Shown: positions 1 to 7,765 of the stretch, piece after piece
Position numbering within the stretch: position 1 is the stretch's first letter
Layout: each line of letters begins with the position of its first letter
Assembly: GCF_012676905.1 (NCBI RefSeq)
Contig: NZ_CP051428.1
Span: forward strand, 1,574,001 to 1,638,000
Length of the DNA: 64,000 nucleotides
Source: Paenibacillus albicereus
GTDB lineage: Bacteria > Bacillota > Bacilli > Paenibacillales > Paenibacillaceae
Direction of reading: 5' to 3'
Made by a program: the position numbers and the translations under genes
The notes under the pieces: generated by a model
What the model saw: only the letters and a program-made list of their open reading frames with translations
Database searches by the model: none
What the model was told of the DNA's origin: nothing

Positions 1-1
1 G

Positions 2-277
2 CTGCCGCAGCTTGCCGCTCAGGCGGCGCAGCTCGTGCCGGACGGCGAGATCCATCACATCATCGCCGCGGACGGCGGCGTCGAGGTTTTTGTAGAGGAC
101 GGCGAAGGCTCGCTGCATGCGTTCCGCTGCACGCTTGCGGCGGGCGGACTGGAGCGGCGTAGACAGGAAGGAGTGGAGGTCAATGGAACAGCACCTTCAG
201 GAAATTCAGCAAAGGCTCCTCGTGGAGCTGGCAGCGGTGCAGAAGGAGCGGAGGCTGCCGATGGCGCCGGGCGATGA
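2..277 (+). CDS. 3' end of an unrecognised protein (partial at left edge)
   Basis: Reading frame 2 is open from the window edge to the stop at 275-277. Codons with G/C in the third position dominate up to about base 165, as in the real genes nearby, and the peptide is protein-like (GEIHHIIAADGGVEVFVEDG). Beyond about 165 third positions become A/T-rich and the frame overlaps the next gene by 95 bases, which is unusual for bacteria. Frame 1 has a stop at 160-162, so a single-base shift would end the gene just before the next ribosome binding site. The annotated end may therefore be wrong, through a frameshift or sequencing error. I do not recognise the family. Confidence 0.45.
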   Translation: MPQLAAQAAQLVPDGEIHHIIAADGGVEVFVEDGEGSLHAFRCTLAAGGLERRRQEGVEVNGTAPSGNSAKAPRGAGSGAEGAEAADGAGR

Positions 278-797
278 GCCGCTCGACCAGGAGCGGGAGG
301 CGCGCCTGGACCGGGAAGCAGCGCGGCTGCTGGAGCTGCGGGACCGGCACGTCGGGGACGATGGATCAAGGCTGCGGCTGCTGGCGCTCGTGTCGGGGCT
401 GCAGCTGCGGAACGGCAGCTTGAACCGCTCGCATGAAATTTCCCAGGAGCTGGACTGTCCGGAAGGCAGCTACCTGCATGGCTTGATGCACCGGATGGAA
501 GGGGACTTCTCCAACGCGAAGTACTGGTTCCGCCTGGCTGGACCGCATCCCCGCGCGGATGCGTGGCGGGAGCAGACGGAAGCGCTGCTGGACGGGACGC
601 CGGACGCGGAGGCAGCTCTGGTCCGCCGGCTGCGCCGCGAGCCGGGCGTGGACGCCGCGATGCTGACCGACCTGGCTGCCGCCTCGGCCCTCACCGGGCA
701 TGCCGGAGCGGACACGCCGCTGCTGGAGCGGGTGCAGGAGCTGGAGCTGCAGCTGCTGCTGGAAGCGCTGGCTGAAGGCGGGGAGGACCGGTCATGA
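183..797 (+). CDS. Hypothetical protein with a conserved-looking HGLMHRMEGDFSNAKYWFRLAG block
   Basis: Protein of 204 aa. I chose the ATG at 183 because GGAGGT lies just upstream (about 173-178); an upstream in-frame GTG/ATG extension would run through the previous reading frame. The N-terminal third is Glu/Arg-rich and probably helical. The centre contains HGLMHRMEGDFSNAKYWF, a motif I associate with a small family of unknown function in which a similar 'HxLMHRxEGDxxNAxYWFRxAG' string recurs. No signal peptide or membrane segment is visible, so a soluble cytoplasmic protein is likely. The stop overlaps the next start as ATGA. Function unknown. Confidence 0.75.
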   Translation: MEQHLQEIQQRLLVELAAVQKERRLPMAPGDEPLDQEREARLDREAARLLELRDRHVGDDGSRLRLLALVSGLQLRNGSLNRSHEISQELDCPEGSYLHGLMHRMEGDFSNAKYWFRLAGPHPRADAWREQTEALLDGTPDAEAALVRRLRREPGVDAAMLTDLAAASALTGHAGADTPLLERVQELELQLLLEALAEGGEDRS

Positions 798-907
798 GCG
801 TCGGGACGGCATTCGGAGGCACGGACTGCAGGCAAGACCATGGTCCAGTCCGCAGCGCCGGACAGCTGCCGGACGCGCTGGTGTACGCCGGCGAGGTCCG
901 TTCATGA
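794..907 (+). CDS. Tiny ORF of 37 aa inside an ATGA chain
   Basis: ATG at 794 overlaps the TGA of the preceding gene as ATGA, and its own TGA at 905-907 overlaps the ATG of the next gene in the same way. The peptide (MSVGTAFGGTDCRQ... ending in YAGEVRS) is only 37 residues, but its codons are strongly G/C-ending like the neighbouring genes. It contains no recognisable domain. It may be a real small protein, a translational coupling device, or the tail of a gene now split by mutation. The double overlap is the main evidence that it is translated. Confidence 0.4.
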   Translation: MSVGTAFGGTDCRQDHGPVRSAGQLPDALVYAGEVRS

Positions 908-1095
908 GCGGCGTACTGACGCCGGTCGTCTGGCTGCTGATCGCCGTCGCGCTCATGGCAGGCCCCGTCTCCCGCCTGACCCGGCGCATCCGCGAGCTGG
1001 AGGACAAGGTGCGGGAGCTCGAGGCAGAGGTCCGTTCTCCCGAGCGGAGAAGGCGCGGCCTGCGCGTGCTCGATGGCGGGGACAAGGAGAAGTAG
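904..1095 (+). CDS. Small single-pass membrane protein with charged coiled tail
   Basis: Protein of 63 aa. Residues 4-24 (LTPVVWLLIAVALMAGPVSRL) form one membrane segment. It is followed by a basic/acidic heptad-like stretch (RRIRELEDKVRELEAEVRS) that should form a short cytoplasmic coiled coil, then a basic tail. The start codon overlaps the preceding stop as ATGA, with GAGGT just upstream. This topology is common among small Firmicute membrane-anchored scaffolding proteins, but no specific family is recognised. The gene closes the small cluster; the perfect inverted repeat near 1400 could end its transcript. Confidence 0.55.
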   Translation: MSGVLTPVVWLLIAVALMAGPVSRLTRRIRELEDKVRELEAEVRSPERRRRGLRVLDGGDKEK

Positions 1096-1156
1096 AGGAA
1101 CACGGTATGGTTGCGGAGCAGGATCGTCGGAGCTCCGATGGAGCTTGGAGGAGCCT

Positions 1157-1330
1157 CGACGGAATCCGGGCAGAACTTAGACGGAATCCGGGCAGAACTT
1201 AGACGTAATCCGGGCAGAACCTAGAAGGAATCCGACCAGAACCTAGACGGAATTCTGGCAGATCCTCGACGGAAATCTCGCAGAACCTAGACGGGATTTC
1301 TGGTAAATCCTCAACGGAACCCCGCAGGAA
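1157..1330. repeat. Degenerate tandem repeat, period about 22 bp
   Basis: About eight imperfect copies of a unit close to GACGGAATCCGGGCAGAACC(T/TA) run head to tail. The first three are near identical, and later copies drift (GACGGAATTCTGGCAGATCC, GACGGAAATCTCGCAGAACC). No open frame with good codon use spans the array. Its function is unknown; it looks like an intergenic satellite. Confidence 0.8.
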
Positions 1331-1377
1331 ACGGTGCACGGAATAATCCGGCTGGAGGAATCGGCAGTTCAGCCAAG

Positions 1378-1420
1378 CAAACAAGACGAAGCCTATGGAA
1401 TAGAGGCTTCGTCTTGTTTG
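1378..1420. terminator. Perfect 17-bp inverted repeat, likely bidirectional terminator
   Basis: CAAACAAGACGAAGCCT (1378-1394) is the exact reverse complement of AGGCTTCGTCTTGTTTG (1404-1420), with a 9-base loop. Each arm ends in a T-rich run (TTGTTTG) when read outward, as for a factor-independent terminator usable from either strand. It lies 280 bases after the last plus-strand stop. Confidence 0.65.
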
Positions 1421-1499
1421 CGTTTCCGCAGCTTGAAGGCATGGAGGGCGACGGCACAAGACTCGGCATTACTGGTTACCGCCGAGGCTGTGGCCTTGG

Positions 1500-1752
1500 T
1501 TTGACGCCGAACCGCCATTGACGCCGAACCCGCCAGTGATGCCGAAGCCATCAGTGACGCCGAACCTGCCAGTGACGCCGAACCTGCCAGTGACGCCGAA
1601 TCAGCCATTGACGCCTAACCCGCCAGTGACGCCGAACCTGCCAGTGACGCCGAATCAGCCATTGACGCCGAACCCGCCAGTGATGCCGAGCCCATCAGTG
1701 ACGCCGAACCTGCCAGTGACGCCGAATCAGCTATTGACGCCTAACCCGCCTC
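1500..1752. repeat. Tandem 18-bp repeat array
   Basis: About 13 copies of an 18-bp unit near ACGCCGAACCTGCCAGTG. On the plus strand it reads as a Pro-rich hexapeptide (TPN-L/Q/P-P-V/L) open to about 1800, but there is no upstream ribosome binding site or plausible start. On the minus strand one frame reads Gly-rich (FGVTGR, FGVNGG) and ends with a TAA near 1480, close to the 1378-1420 hairpin, but TGA codons interrupt it in the copies containing AATCAGCC. It may be a decayed repeat-protein gene or pure satellite DNA. Confidence 0.75.
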
Positions 1753-2251
1753 GCTGCCGAGCCTGCTGCTATGATCGAACTTGGGCCAGCTCCCACCGCT
1801 GAAAGCGGGGGATAACGACGAATCAAATCGTTACGAGGCCATAATCGGCCAGGTTCAGAATCTAACGACGTCTGGTGAGCTTAGAAGTCCAAAAAGCAAT
1901 TAAATGGGGGTCAATGAGGGAATTGGGGCTGTTTAACCGTCTGACGCGTCGTTAGCTTTTAAAAGCCGTTCCAAAGCGCCCCCTAAGCGCTTCAGGAATC
2001 GTTAGGAAATAGGCCGGACCGGTCGGCTTTCAGAGAACGCACTGCAAGGTCGGAGAAAGCGCGGTAGCGCAGAGTCGTATCGAGCGATAAGCGGGTTCAC
2101 CATCTGAGGGCTCATTTGCTGGCGGCGGCGCTTCGGGCCACCGGCTCATCGTTGCCGAAGCCGCCTGCGAAAAAAGAAGCCTCCGCCTAAGCGGCGTCCC
2201 GGCCAGCATCTGCTTGCCGCGCACTCGCGTCCATGCTCGCCGAAGTCTGAA
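1753..2251. other. Intergenic stretch without a supportable gene
   Basis: The stretch is visibly richer in A/T than the genes around it. CTAACGACG (1862-1870) and CGTCGTTAG (1947-1955) are inverted, and related TAACGACG and ATCGTTAGG strings occur at about 1813 and 1990, suggesting a diffuse intergenic repeat family. A minus-strand frame at 2030-2224 has no ribosome binding site or recognisable content. Nothing else is seen. Confidence 0.5.
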
Positions 2252-2554
2252 TCAGACGCCCTTCAGCTCGCCGTCTCCGCGCAGCGCCGCCGCCCGGTGA
2301 AGCTTGTTCGCATGGAAGTACGCCGTTCCTTCCAGCATCCGTCCGTCCCTCGCCAGCGCCGATATCTCGACGCCGATGTCCGCTGCCGTGTAGAAATAAT
2401 CCAGCAGCTCGTCGTCGGCCACGCCGTTCACGTCGATATACCACAGCCGCGAGCCGGCTTCCGTGACGAGCGCCAGCTCGGCCGACTCCATCTCTAGCTC
2501 CTTCGTCCAGCCGCCATGGGACAAGGTCAGGCTAAGCAGCGCATATGTTTCCAT
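2252..2554 (-). CDS. Small hypothetical protein
   Basis: Protein of 100 aa starting METYALLSLTLSHGGW. The ATG at 2554-2552 is preceded by GGAGAG at a 9-base spacing, which is why I reject the longer in-frame extension to 2890; the extension is Phe/Ser/His-rich junk produced by the AT-rich divergent leader. The protein is acidic and soluble, with alternating hydrophobic stretches (AELALVTEAGSRLWYIDVNG) that suggest a small beta-rich fold followed by a helix (ELLDYFYTAADIGVEI). It is divergent from the VWA lipoprotein gene. No family is recognised. Confidence 0.6.
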   Translation of the reverse strand: METYALLSLTLSHGGWTKELEMESAELALVTEAGSRLWYIDVNGVADDELLDYFYTAADIGVEISALARDGRMLEGTAYFHANKLHRAAALRGDGELKGV

Positions 2555-2941
2555 GTCGATGATCTCTCCGTTCTGCTTGTGTCCGTCCGTCGCCGAACCG
2601 ACTGCCGGCAGCTGAGCGAGCCTCGAGCCGCCGGGAATATGCTCCTGATTGTACCTGCCGACCTGACGGGATGCAACCTTTGGCCAAGGAACGCCGTCCA
2701 TCACAGCAGGACCCATAATTGGGCCAAAGTTCCATGTCGAGTCGAAGGGGGCGGTGGAATGAGCGATAAAGACACGAGCATAAAAGGAACGAGTGTAAAA
2801 GGAATGAGTGTAAAAGGAACGAGCATGAAAAGAATGAGTGAAGAAGAGAAAAGCGCAGCAAGACGCGCGTCGAACAAGCAGGGACTCCATGCTTCAGTCG
2901 ATCAGAAGCTATGGGCGAAGCAGGAGTTCCAGGCATCGCGG
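2555..2941. other. Divergent intergenic region with 15-bp repeats
   Basis: This separates the minus-strand 2252-2554 gene from the VWA lipoprotein. Around 2775-2835 it carries three to four copies of a unit near GTAAAAGGAACGAGT, noticeably A-rich for this genome. If the alternative ATG at 2759 is used, the repeats are coding. The promoters of both genes must lie here, but no convincing -35/-10 pair was found. Confidence 0.45.
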
Positions 2942-4360
2942 TTGAAAAAGCTTCGCATGTGCAATGCGAGCAGCGGAAGGCTGCTGCGGGGAACGATGGC
3001 TGGACTGCTCGCGGTCGCCATGCTGGCCGGCTGCGGAGAGGCGGATGAGGATCGGCGCTACGACGCAGGATCTGCAGCGGGTGGCGAGACGACGGCGTCC
3101 GCCGATACGGCCCAAACGGCATCCGGAGCCTCTGTCGCTGCCCGAAGCTCCGAAGCTTCCAAAACGCCTGAAAATTCCGGTTCCACTCCCTTATCGACTT
3201 CCAAACAGGATCGGAGCCTGTCTCTTCCGCCGGAAAAGCAGCAGCGGCCGGAGCCGCAGGCCGGCATGCTGACGGCAGGCGAGTGGGATGACCTCGGCGC
3301 CTGGAGCCGGTGGATGAAGCTGGTTCAGGACAGCCCTTATCCGGCGGCTTGGGGCTTCGCTCCGACGAAGCGCCTCGCGGTGCAGGTGATGGCCCAGGGC
3401 GAGCCGGCCCGCGATGCCGAGGTCATCCTGCACTGCGGCGGCAAGCGGGAGTGGACGGCTCGCACCGACGCCGACGGCAAGGCGACGCTGTTCGCGGATC
3501 TGCTGGAGGCGGAGGACGGGCAGGAAGGTCCGATTCGGAACGAGCCGGCTGCTCCGACCGAGGGGAAGGGGAGCATCGAGGATCGGCCGGCGGCTCCCCA
3601 AGGCTGCTCGGTCCAGATTGATGCAGGCCACGGGCTGATCGTGCGCGACGCAGAGACAAAGGACTGGGCCGGGCGCGTCATGAAGCTCGAGACGGAACGA
3701 GAGGCGCCGCAGCCGGATGCCGTGCTCGATCTGTTGCTCATGATCGATACGACCGGCTCGATGGCCGACGAGCTGGATTACTTGTCCACGGAGCTGACAA
3801 ACGTCGTCTCCCGCGTCAAGAAGAACATCGGGCAGGACCTGACCGTCCGCATCAGTCCGAACTTCTATCGCGACCGCAAGGACGAGTATGTCGTCCGCTC
3901 GTTCCCGTTCCTGGAGGATGCCGTCAAGGCGCAGGCTCATATCGCCCGGCAAGAGGCCGACGGCGGACAGGATTATCCGGAGGCGGTCGCCGAAGCGCTG
4001 ACCGACGCCGTGCTGGAGCATGACTGGAGCCGCAGCGCGAAGGCGAGACTGATGCTGCTCGTGCTTGACGCGCCGCCGCATCAAGGGGAGCAGGAGCGGG
4101 AGAGCATCCAGCTTGCAGCCGCCGAAGCTGCGAAGCAGGGCATCCGCATCGTGCCGATCGCCGCGAGCGGCACCGATCTCGAGACGGAGCTGCTGATGCG
4201 CACGCTGGCCGTCGCGACCGGGGGCAGCTACGTGTTTCTGACCGACGACAGCGGCATCGGCAACGGCCACAAGAAGCCGGAGGGCGTCGAGCCGCAAATC
4301 CTGCCGCTGAACGATCTGCTCGTCGATCTCATCTCCCGGTACGCGGGGGGAGAAGCTTGA
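2942..4360 (+). CDS. VWA-domain lipoprotein
   Basis: Predicted surface lipoprotein of 472 aa. From the TTG at 2942 the N-terminus reads MKKLRMCNASSGRLL and then a hydrophobic core ending in the lipobox LAGC (Cys31), the expected length for a type II signal peptide. An ATG at 2759 has a better ribosome binding site (GGGGGCGGTGGA) and would give 533 aa, but it places 92 residues before the lipobox, encoded with A/T-ending codons and 15-bp repeats (KGTSV/KGMSV/KGTSM); that extension is less likely. Residues about 40-110 are a Ser/Thr/Glu linker. Next comes an Ig-like segment (residues ~140-200), then a von Willebrand A domain (~262-455) with the MIDAS-type motif DTTGSM. The role is probably metal-dependent protein binding at the cell envelope; the ligand is unknown. 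Confidence 0.75.
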   Translation: MKKLRMCNASSGRLLRGTMAGLLAVAMLAGCGEADEDRRYDAGSAAGGETTASADTAQTASGASVAARSSEASKTPENSGSTPLSTSKQDRSLSLPPEKQQRPEPQAGMLTAGEWDDLGAWSRWMKLVQDSPYPAAWGFAPTKRLAVQVMAQGEPARDAEVILHCGGKREWTARTDADGKATLFADLLEAEDGQEGPIRNEPAAPTEGKGSIEDRPAAPQGCSVQIDAGHGLIVRDAETKDWAGRVMKLETEREAPQPDAVLDLLLMIDTTGSMADELDYLSTELTNVVSRVKKNIGQDLTVRISPNFYRDRKDEYVVRSFPFLEDAVKAQAHIARQEADGGQDYPEAVAEALTDAVLEHDWSRSAKARLMLLVLDAPPHQGEQERESIQLAAAEAAKQGIRIVPIAASGTDLETELLMRTLAVATGGSYVFLTDDSGIGNGHKKPEGVEPQILPLNDLLVDLISRYAGGEA

Positions 4361-4663
4361 CCTTGTCTTGGCGAACGCGCGCATGGACGGGACGGCGGCT
4401 CTTGCCAGGCCTGTAAGGGATTCGGTCTAAGCCAGCCGCCATACGAAGCAGCAGCCCCTCGCAGGGCTGCCGCAGCAGCAGCCTGATTTCGGCCATCGGC
4501 CGCAGTCAGGCTGTTCAGCATTTCTGAAGCACGTACCGATAACTAATTAACGGCCGACGTCTCTTGCAACGGCAACGGCGGATTCCACGTCACTCACGAA
4601 CCCCCAGGCCGATCCGCGAAAAGGCGGTCCCGCAGCCGGAACTTGCACCAGGAAGGACTCCTC
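4361..4663. other. Intergenic region with hairpins
   Basis: It contains a 7-bp stem GCAGCCC/GGGCTGC (4451-4470) and a second stem CAGCCTGA/TCAGGCTG just downstream. Neither is followed by a T-run, so they are weak terminator candidates for the VWA gene. No gene is seen. Confidence 0.35.
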
Positions 4664-7600
4664 ATGAAGAAACAATCGCTGCTGCTCATCGCCCTGGTCC
4701 TGACCTTCCTCGCCGCCGCGGCCTGGATCGTCTATGCCTGGCTCCAGCCGGAAGAAAGCTATCCCGAGGCAAAGGAAGGCGTGCTGGACGCCAGAGGGTG
4801 GGACTTCTCGAAGCAGGGAATCATCCCGCTGCGAGGGGAATGGGAATTCTACAAGGACAAGCTCCTCGCCCCGGCCGATTTCGCCCGCAACAGCGATGAG
4901 CTGCAAAGCGGCCGCAGCCTGCTGAGCGTGCCCGGAAGCTGGAAGGGCGACGGCTTCGGAGCGGGGACGTACCGGCTCCGCATCGAGGTGGGCGAAGCCG
5001 ATTATTACAGCCTGCGGGCGAAGAAGATCCGCCTGTCCAGCCGGATCTACATGGCCGGCGACGAGATCGGCGGCAGCGGCTCTCCCGATCTGGATCCGCA
5101 GAGCTTCGTGGCCAGCAACCTCCCGGTTTTCGGCACGGCCAAGGCGGAGAGCCGCACGATCGACATCGTCATCCAGGCGGCCAGCTACCGCTATCTGCAG
5201 GGCGGGCTGGTGCAGCCACCGGAATTCGGCTTGGCCGAAGACGTGGCGGACAAGCGGGACATCTCGCGCATGGCGGACATGATCCTCGTCACGACGCTGC
5301 TCGCTTTCGGCATCTATTTCACCGGGATGTTCAGGCAGTGGAGACGGGAGCCGTACCTGTTCTACTTCAGCCTGTTCTGTCTGACGCTGGGGATGTTCTT
5401 CAGTCTCGACAACGAGATCGTGCTCGCCTCGCTGCTGCCGTCGATCTCGTTCCTGCTGCTGCAGAAGCTGCTGTTCATCCTGCCTTCGCTGTCGATCCTG
5501 TTCTTCATCCATTACGTCCGGCTGTACCTGGGCGACAAGCCCAGCAGGCGGCTCAAGGCGTTCCTCGGGGCCAGCTACGGCTATCTGGCGGTCCTGATCC
5601 TCATCCCCAACGAGGGCCTGGTCCCGATCCTGTGGCCAGGCATCCTCATGCAGATGCTGGCGTTCGTCTTCATCTTCACGTCGATCTTCCGCAACCGGCA
5701 TCTGGGCGTGAGAGTCTACTACATCCTGCTCGGGACGTTCTTCCTCATCATCAGCTGGGTGTTCGCCCAGACGCGCTATCAGCTGGCGCTGGACAGCCCA
5801 TACTACATGATCGTCACGCTGCTGCTCGTCGTGCTGTCCCAATCGTTCCTGATGACGGACCGGCTGCGCTCCGCCTATCGGCAGAGCGAGCGGCTCGCCA
5901 GCAAGCTGTTGGTTCAGGATCGGCAAAAGGACGAGTTCCTCGCCAAGACGTCGCATGAGCTGCGCACGCCGCTGCACGGCATCGTCAACCTGTCCCAGTC
6001 GCTGCTGGACCAGGAGCAGGCGCCGCTTCTCCCGGACCATCGCGACAACATCCTGCTGCTGAACCGGCTCGGGAGGCGGCTCGCCGGGCTGGTCAACGAT
6101 ATCCTCGACCTCAACCGGATCCGCTACGGGGAGCTGGCCGTGCAGATTAGGCCGGTGGATGTCCGGGTCTCCGCCGAAATCGTGTGGGAGACGCTGTCGA
6201 TCGCGCCCATTCGTCCCGGCATCCGGCTGCTCGACGAGCTGCCGGAGGGGCTGCCGCTCGTCCTGGCGGACGAGAACCGGCTGCGCCAGATTCTGCACAA
6301 CTTGCTGGAAAACGGACTTAAATACACCGACCGTGGAACGGTGTCCCTTTCCGCCGAACGCCAGGGCGACATGCTGGCGATTACCGTCGGCGACACGGGT
6401 AGAGGCATCCCGCAGGACCAGCGGGACGAGCTGTTCCTGCCCTTCGTGCATGGCCGCGAAGCAGGAGCCGGCTCGCGCGAAGGCATCGGGCTGGGCCTGA
6501 GCATCGCCAAGCAGCTGGTGGAGCTGCAGGGCGGGATGATGTCGCTGGAGTCGGAGCTCGGCCGCGGCTCCCGGTTCACGTTCACGCTCCCGGTGGCCGG
6601 AGAAGCCTCGGCGCAGGAGGCGGCAGCTTTTGCAGTAGCTGGAGGTGCCGCCGGGGCTGCCTTCGCGTCGGAGGCTGCGGACGTCTCCCCGGCCGAAGGC
6701 CGGGATGGCGATATGGCGCACGGACTCGCCGTCCTGCCGCCTGCCGCCCCGGGGAACGAGGGAGCCGGGTTTTCAAAGGCTTTCCACATCCTCGTCGTCG
6801 ACGACGAGCCATCCAATCTGAAGATCGCCACCGACGCGGTCGCCTCGCTGGGACATCGCTTCACGGCGGCCGGCAGCGGGGCGGAAGGGATCGAGGCGCT
6901 GCGGAGGACGCAGCCGGATCTCGTACTGCTCGACCTGATGATGCCCGGCGTGTCCGGCCTGGACATCTGCCGGGACATTCGCTCGCGGCATGGCTTGGCC
7001 GAGCTGCCGGTGCTCATGCTGACCGCGTCGGGCCAGACGGGGGACATCCTCGCCGCCTTCGCCGCCGGCGCCAACGACATCCTGCAAAAGCCGTTCGAGC
7101 TGGCCGAGCTGAGAGCCCGCGTCCAGTCGCTGCTGGCGATGAAGAGCTCTTCGGAGCAGGCGGTGCGCCGGGAGATGGACTTCCTGCAGGCCCAGATCAC
7201 GCCGCATTTCCTGTACAACACGCTGAACGCTCTGATCGGGCTGAGCTACAAGGACGTGGACCGGCTGCGGGACACGATCCAGCATCTGACGACCTATCTG
7301 CGCGCCAAGTTCACGTTTGTCCTGCTGGGCGAAGCCGTGCCGCTGGAGAGGGAGCTGGAGCTGGCCCGGGCGTACCTGGCGATCGAGCAGCTGCGCTTCG
7401 GCCAGCGGCTGCAGGTGGAGGTGGTTGCCGACGAGGAGGCGCATGCGCTGCTGCCGCCGCTGACGCTTCAGCCGATCGTAGAGAACGCCGTCCGCCACGG
7501 CATCGGGCCCAAGCCCGAGGGAGGCACGGTAAGGATCGAGATCCGCAAGACGCCCGGCGCGGTCGAGATCAGCGTCGAGGATGACGGAGTCGGCATGGAC

Positions 7601-7765
7601 GCGGACATGCTGGCGCGGCTGGAGGCAGGACAAGCCGGCGGCATCGGCATCGGCAACGTGAACCGGCGGCTGCAGATGAAGTACGGGCGGCGGCTCGCCA
7701 TCGTCAGCGAGCCGGGAGCCGGCACCAGGATAACGATGACACTGACAGAGGAGAGGCTGCCGTGA
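4664..7765 (+). CDS. Hybrid sensor histidine kinase: 7TM sensor, HisKA-HATPase, receiver, LytS-type kinase
   Basis: Membrane sensor kinase of 1033 aa. The ATG at 4664 is preceded by AGGAAGG and is followed by a signal/anchor (MKKQSLLLIALVLTF). A roughly 170-residue extracellular region precedes about seven hydrophobic helices (residues ~205-405), the 7TMR-DISM layout. A HisKA box follows (SHELRTPLHG, near residue 430) with its ATPase (DTGRGIPQ; GIGLGLSIAKQL). Next is a receiver domain (LVVDDEPSN ... LLDLMMPG, acceptor Asp near 757). Last is a second, LytS-type kinase (ITPHFLYNTLN, His near 846; PIVENAVRHG; EDDGVGM). It therefore carries two complete kinase cores. It overlaps the next regulator gene by 4 bases (GTGA), so the two are translationally coupled. 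The signal is unknown. Confidence 0.92.
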   Translation: MKKQSLLLIALVLTFLAAAAWIVYAWLQPEESYPEAKEGVLDARGWDFSKQGIIPLRGEWEFYKDKLLAPADFARNSDELQSGRSLLSVPGSWKGDGFGAGTYRLRIEVGEADYYSLRAKKIRLSSRIYMAGDEIGGSGSPDLDPQSFVASNLPVFGTAKAESRTIDIVIQAASYRYLQGGLVQPPEFGLAEDVADKRDISRMADMILVTTLLAFGIYFTGMFRQWRREPYLFYFSLFCLTLGMFFSLDNEIVLASLLPSISFLLLQKLLFILPSLSILFFIHYVRLYLGDKPSRRLKAFLGASYGYLAVLILIPNEGLVPILWPGILMQMLAFVFIFTSIFRNRHLGVRVYYILLGTFFLIISWVFAQTRYQLALDSPYYMIVTLLLVVLSQSFLMTDRLRSAYRQSERLASKLLVQDRQKDEFLAKTSHELRTPLHGIVNLSQSLLDQEQAPLLPDHRDNILLLNRLGRRLAGLVNDILDLNRIRYGELAVQIRPVDVRVSAEIVWETLSIAPIRPGIRLLDELPEGLPLVLADENRLRQILHNLLENGLKYTDRGTVSLSAERQGDMLAITVGDTGRGIPQDQRDELFLPFVHGREAGAGSREGIGLGLSIAKQLVELQGGMMSLESELGRGSRFTFTLPVAGEASAQEAAAFAVAGGAAGAAFASEAADVSPAEGRDGDMAHGLAVLPPAAPGNEGAGFSKAFHILVVDDEPSNLKIATDAVASLGHRFTAAGSGAEGIEALRRTQPDLVLLDLMMPGVSGLDICRDIRSRHGLAELPVLMLTASGQTGDILAAFAAGANDILQKPFELAELRARVQSLLAMKSSSEQAVRREMDFLQAQITPHFLYNTLNALIGLSYKDVDRLRDTIQHLTTYLRAKFTFVLLGEAVPLERELELARAYLAIEQLRFGQRLQVEVVADEEAHALLPPLTLQPIVENAVRHGIGPKPEGGTVRIEIRKTPGAVEISVEDDGVGMDADMLARLEAGQAGGIGIGNVNRRLQMKYGRRLAIVSEPGAGTRITMTLTEERLP

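Noticed and set aside
1393-1802. Protein-coding ORFs in the 18-bp repeat array
   Set aside because: Both strands stay partly open because the period is a multiple of three; no start site or unique sequence supports a gene, though a decayed minus-strand gene cannot be excluded.
4547-6721. 724-codon minus-strand ORF opposite the hybrid kinase
   Set aside because: It is an antisense shadow of a well-defined kinase; Gln/Arg-rich text, no start signal.
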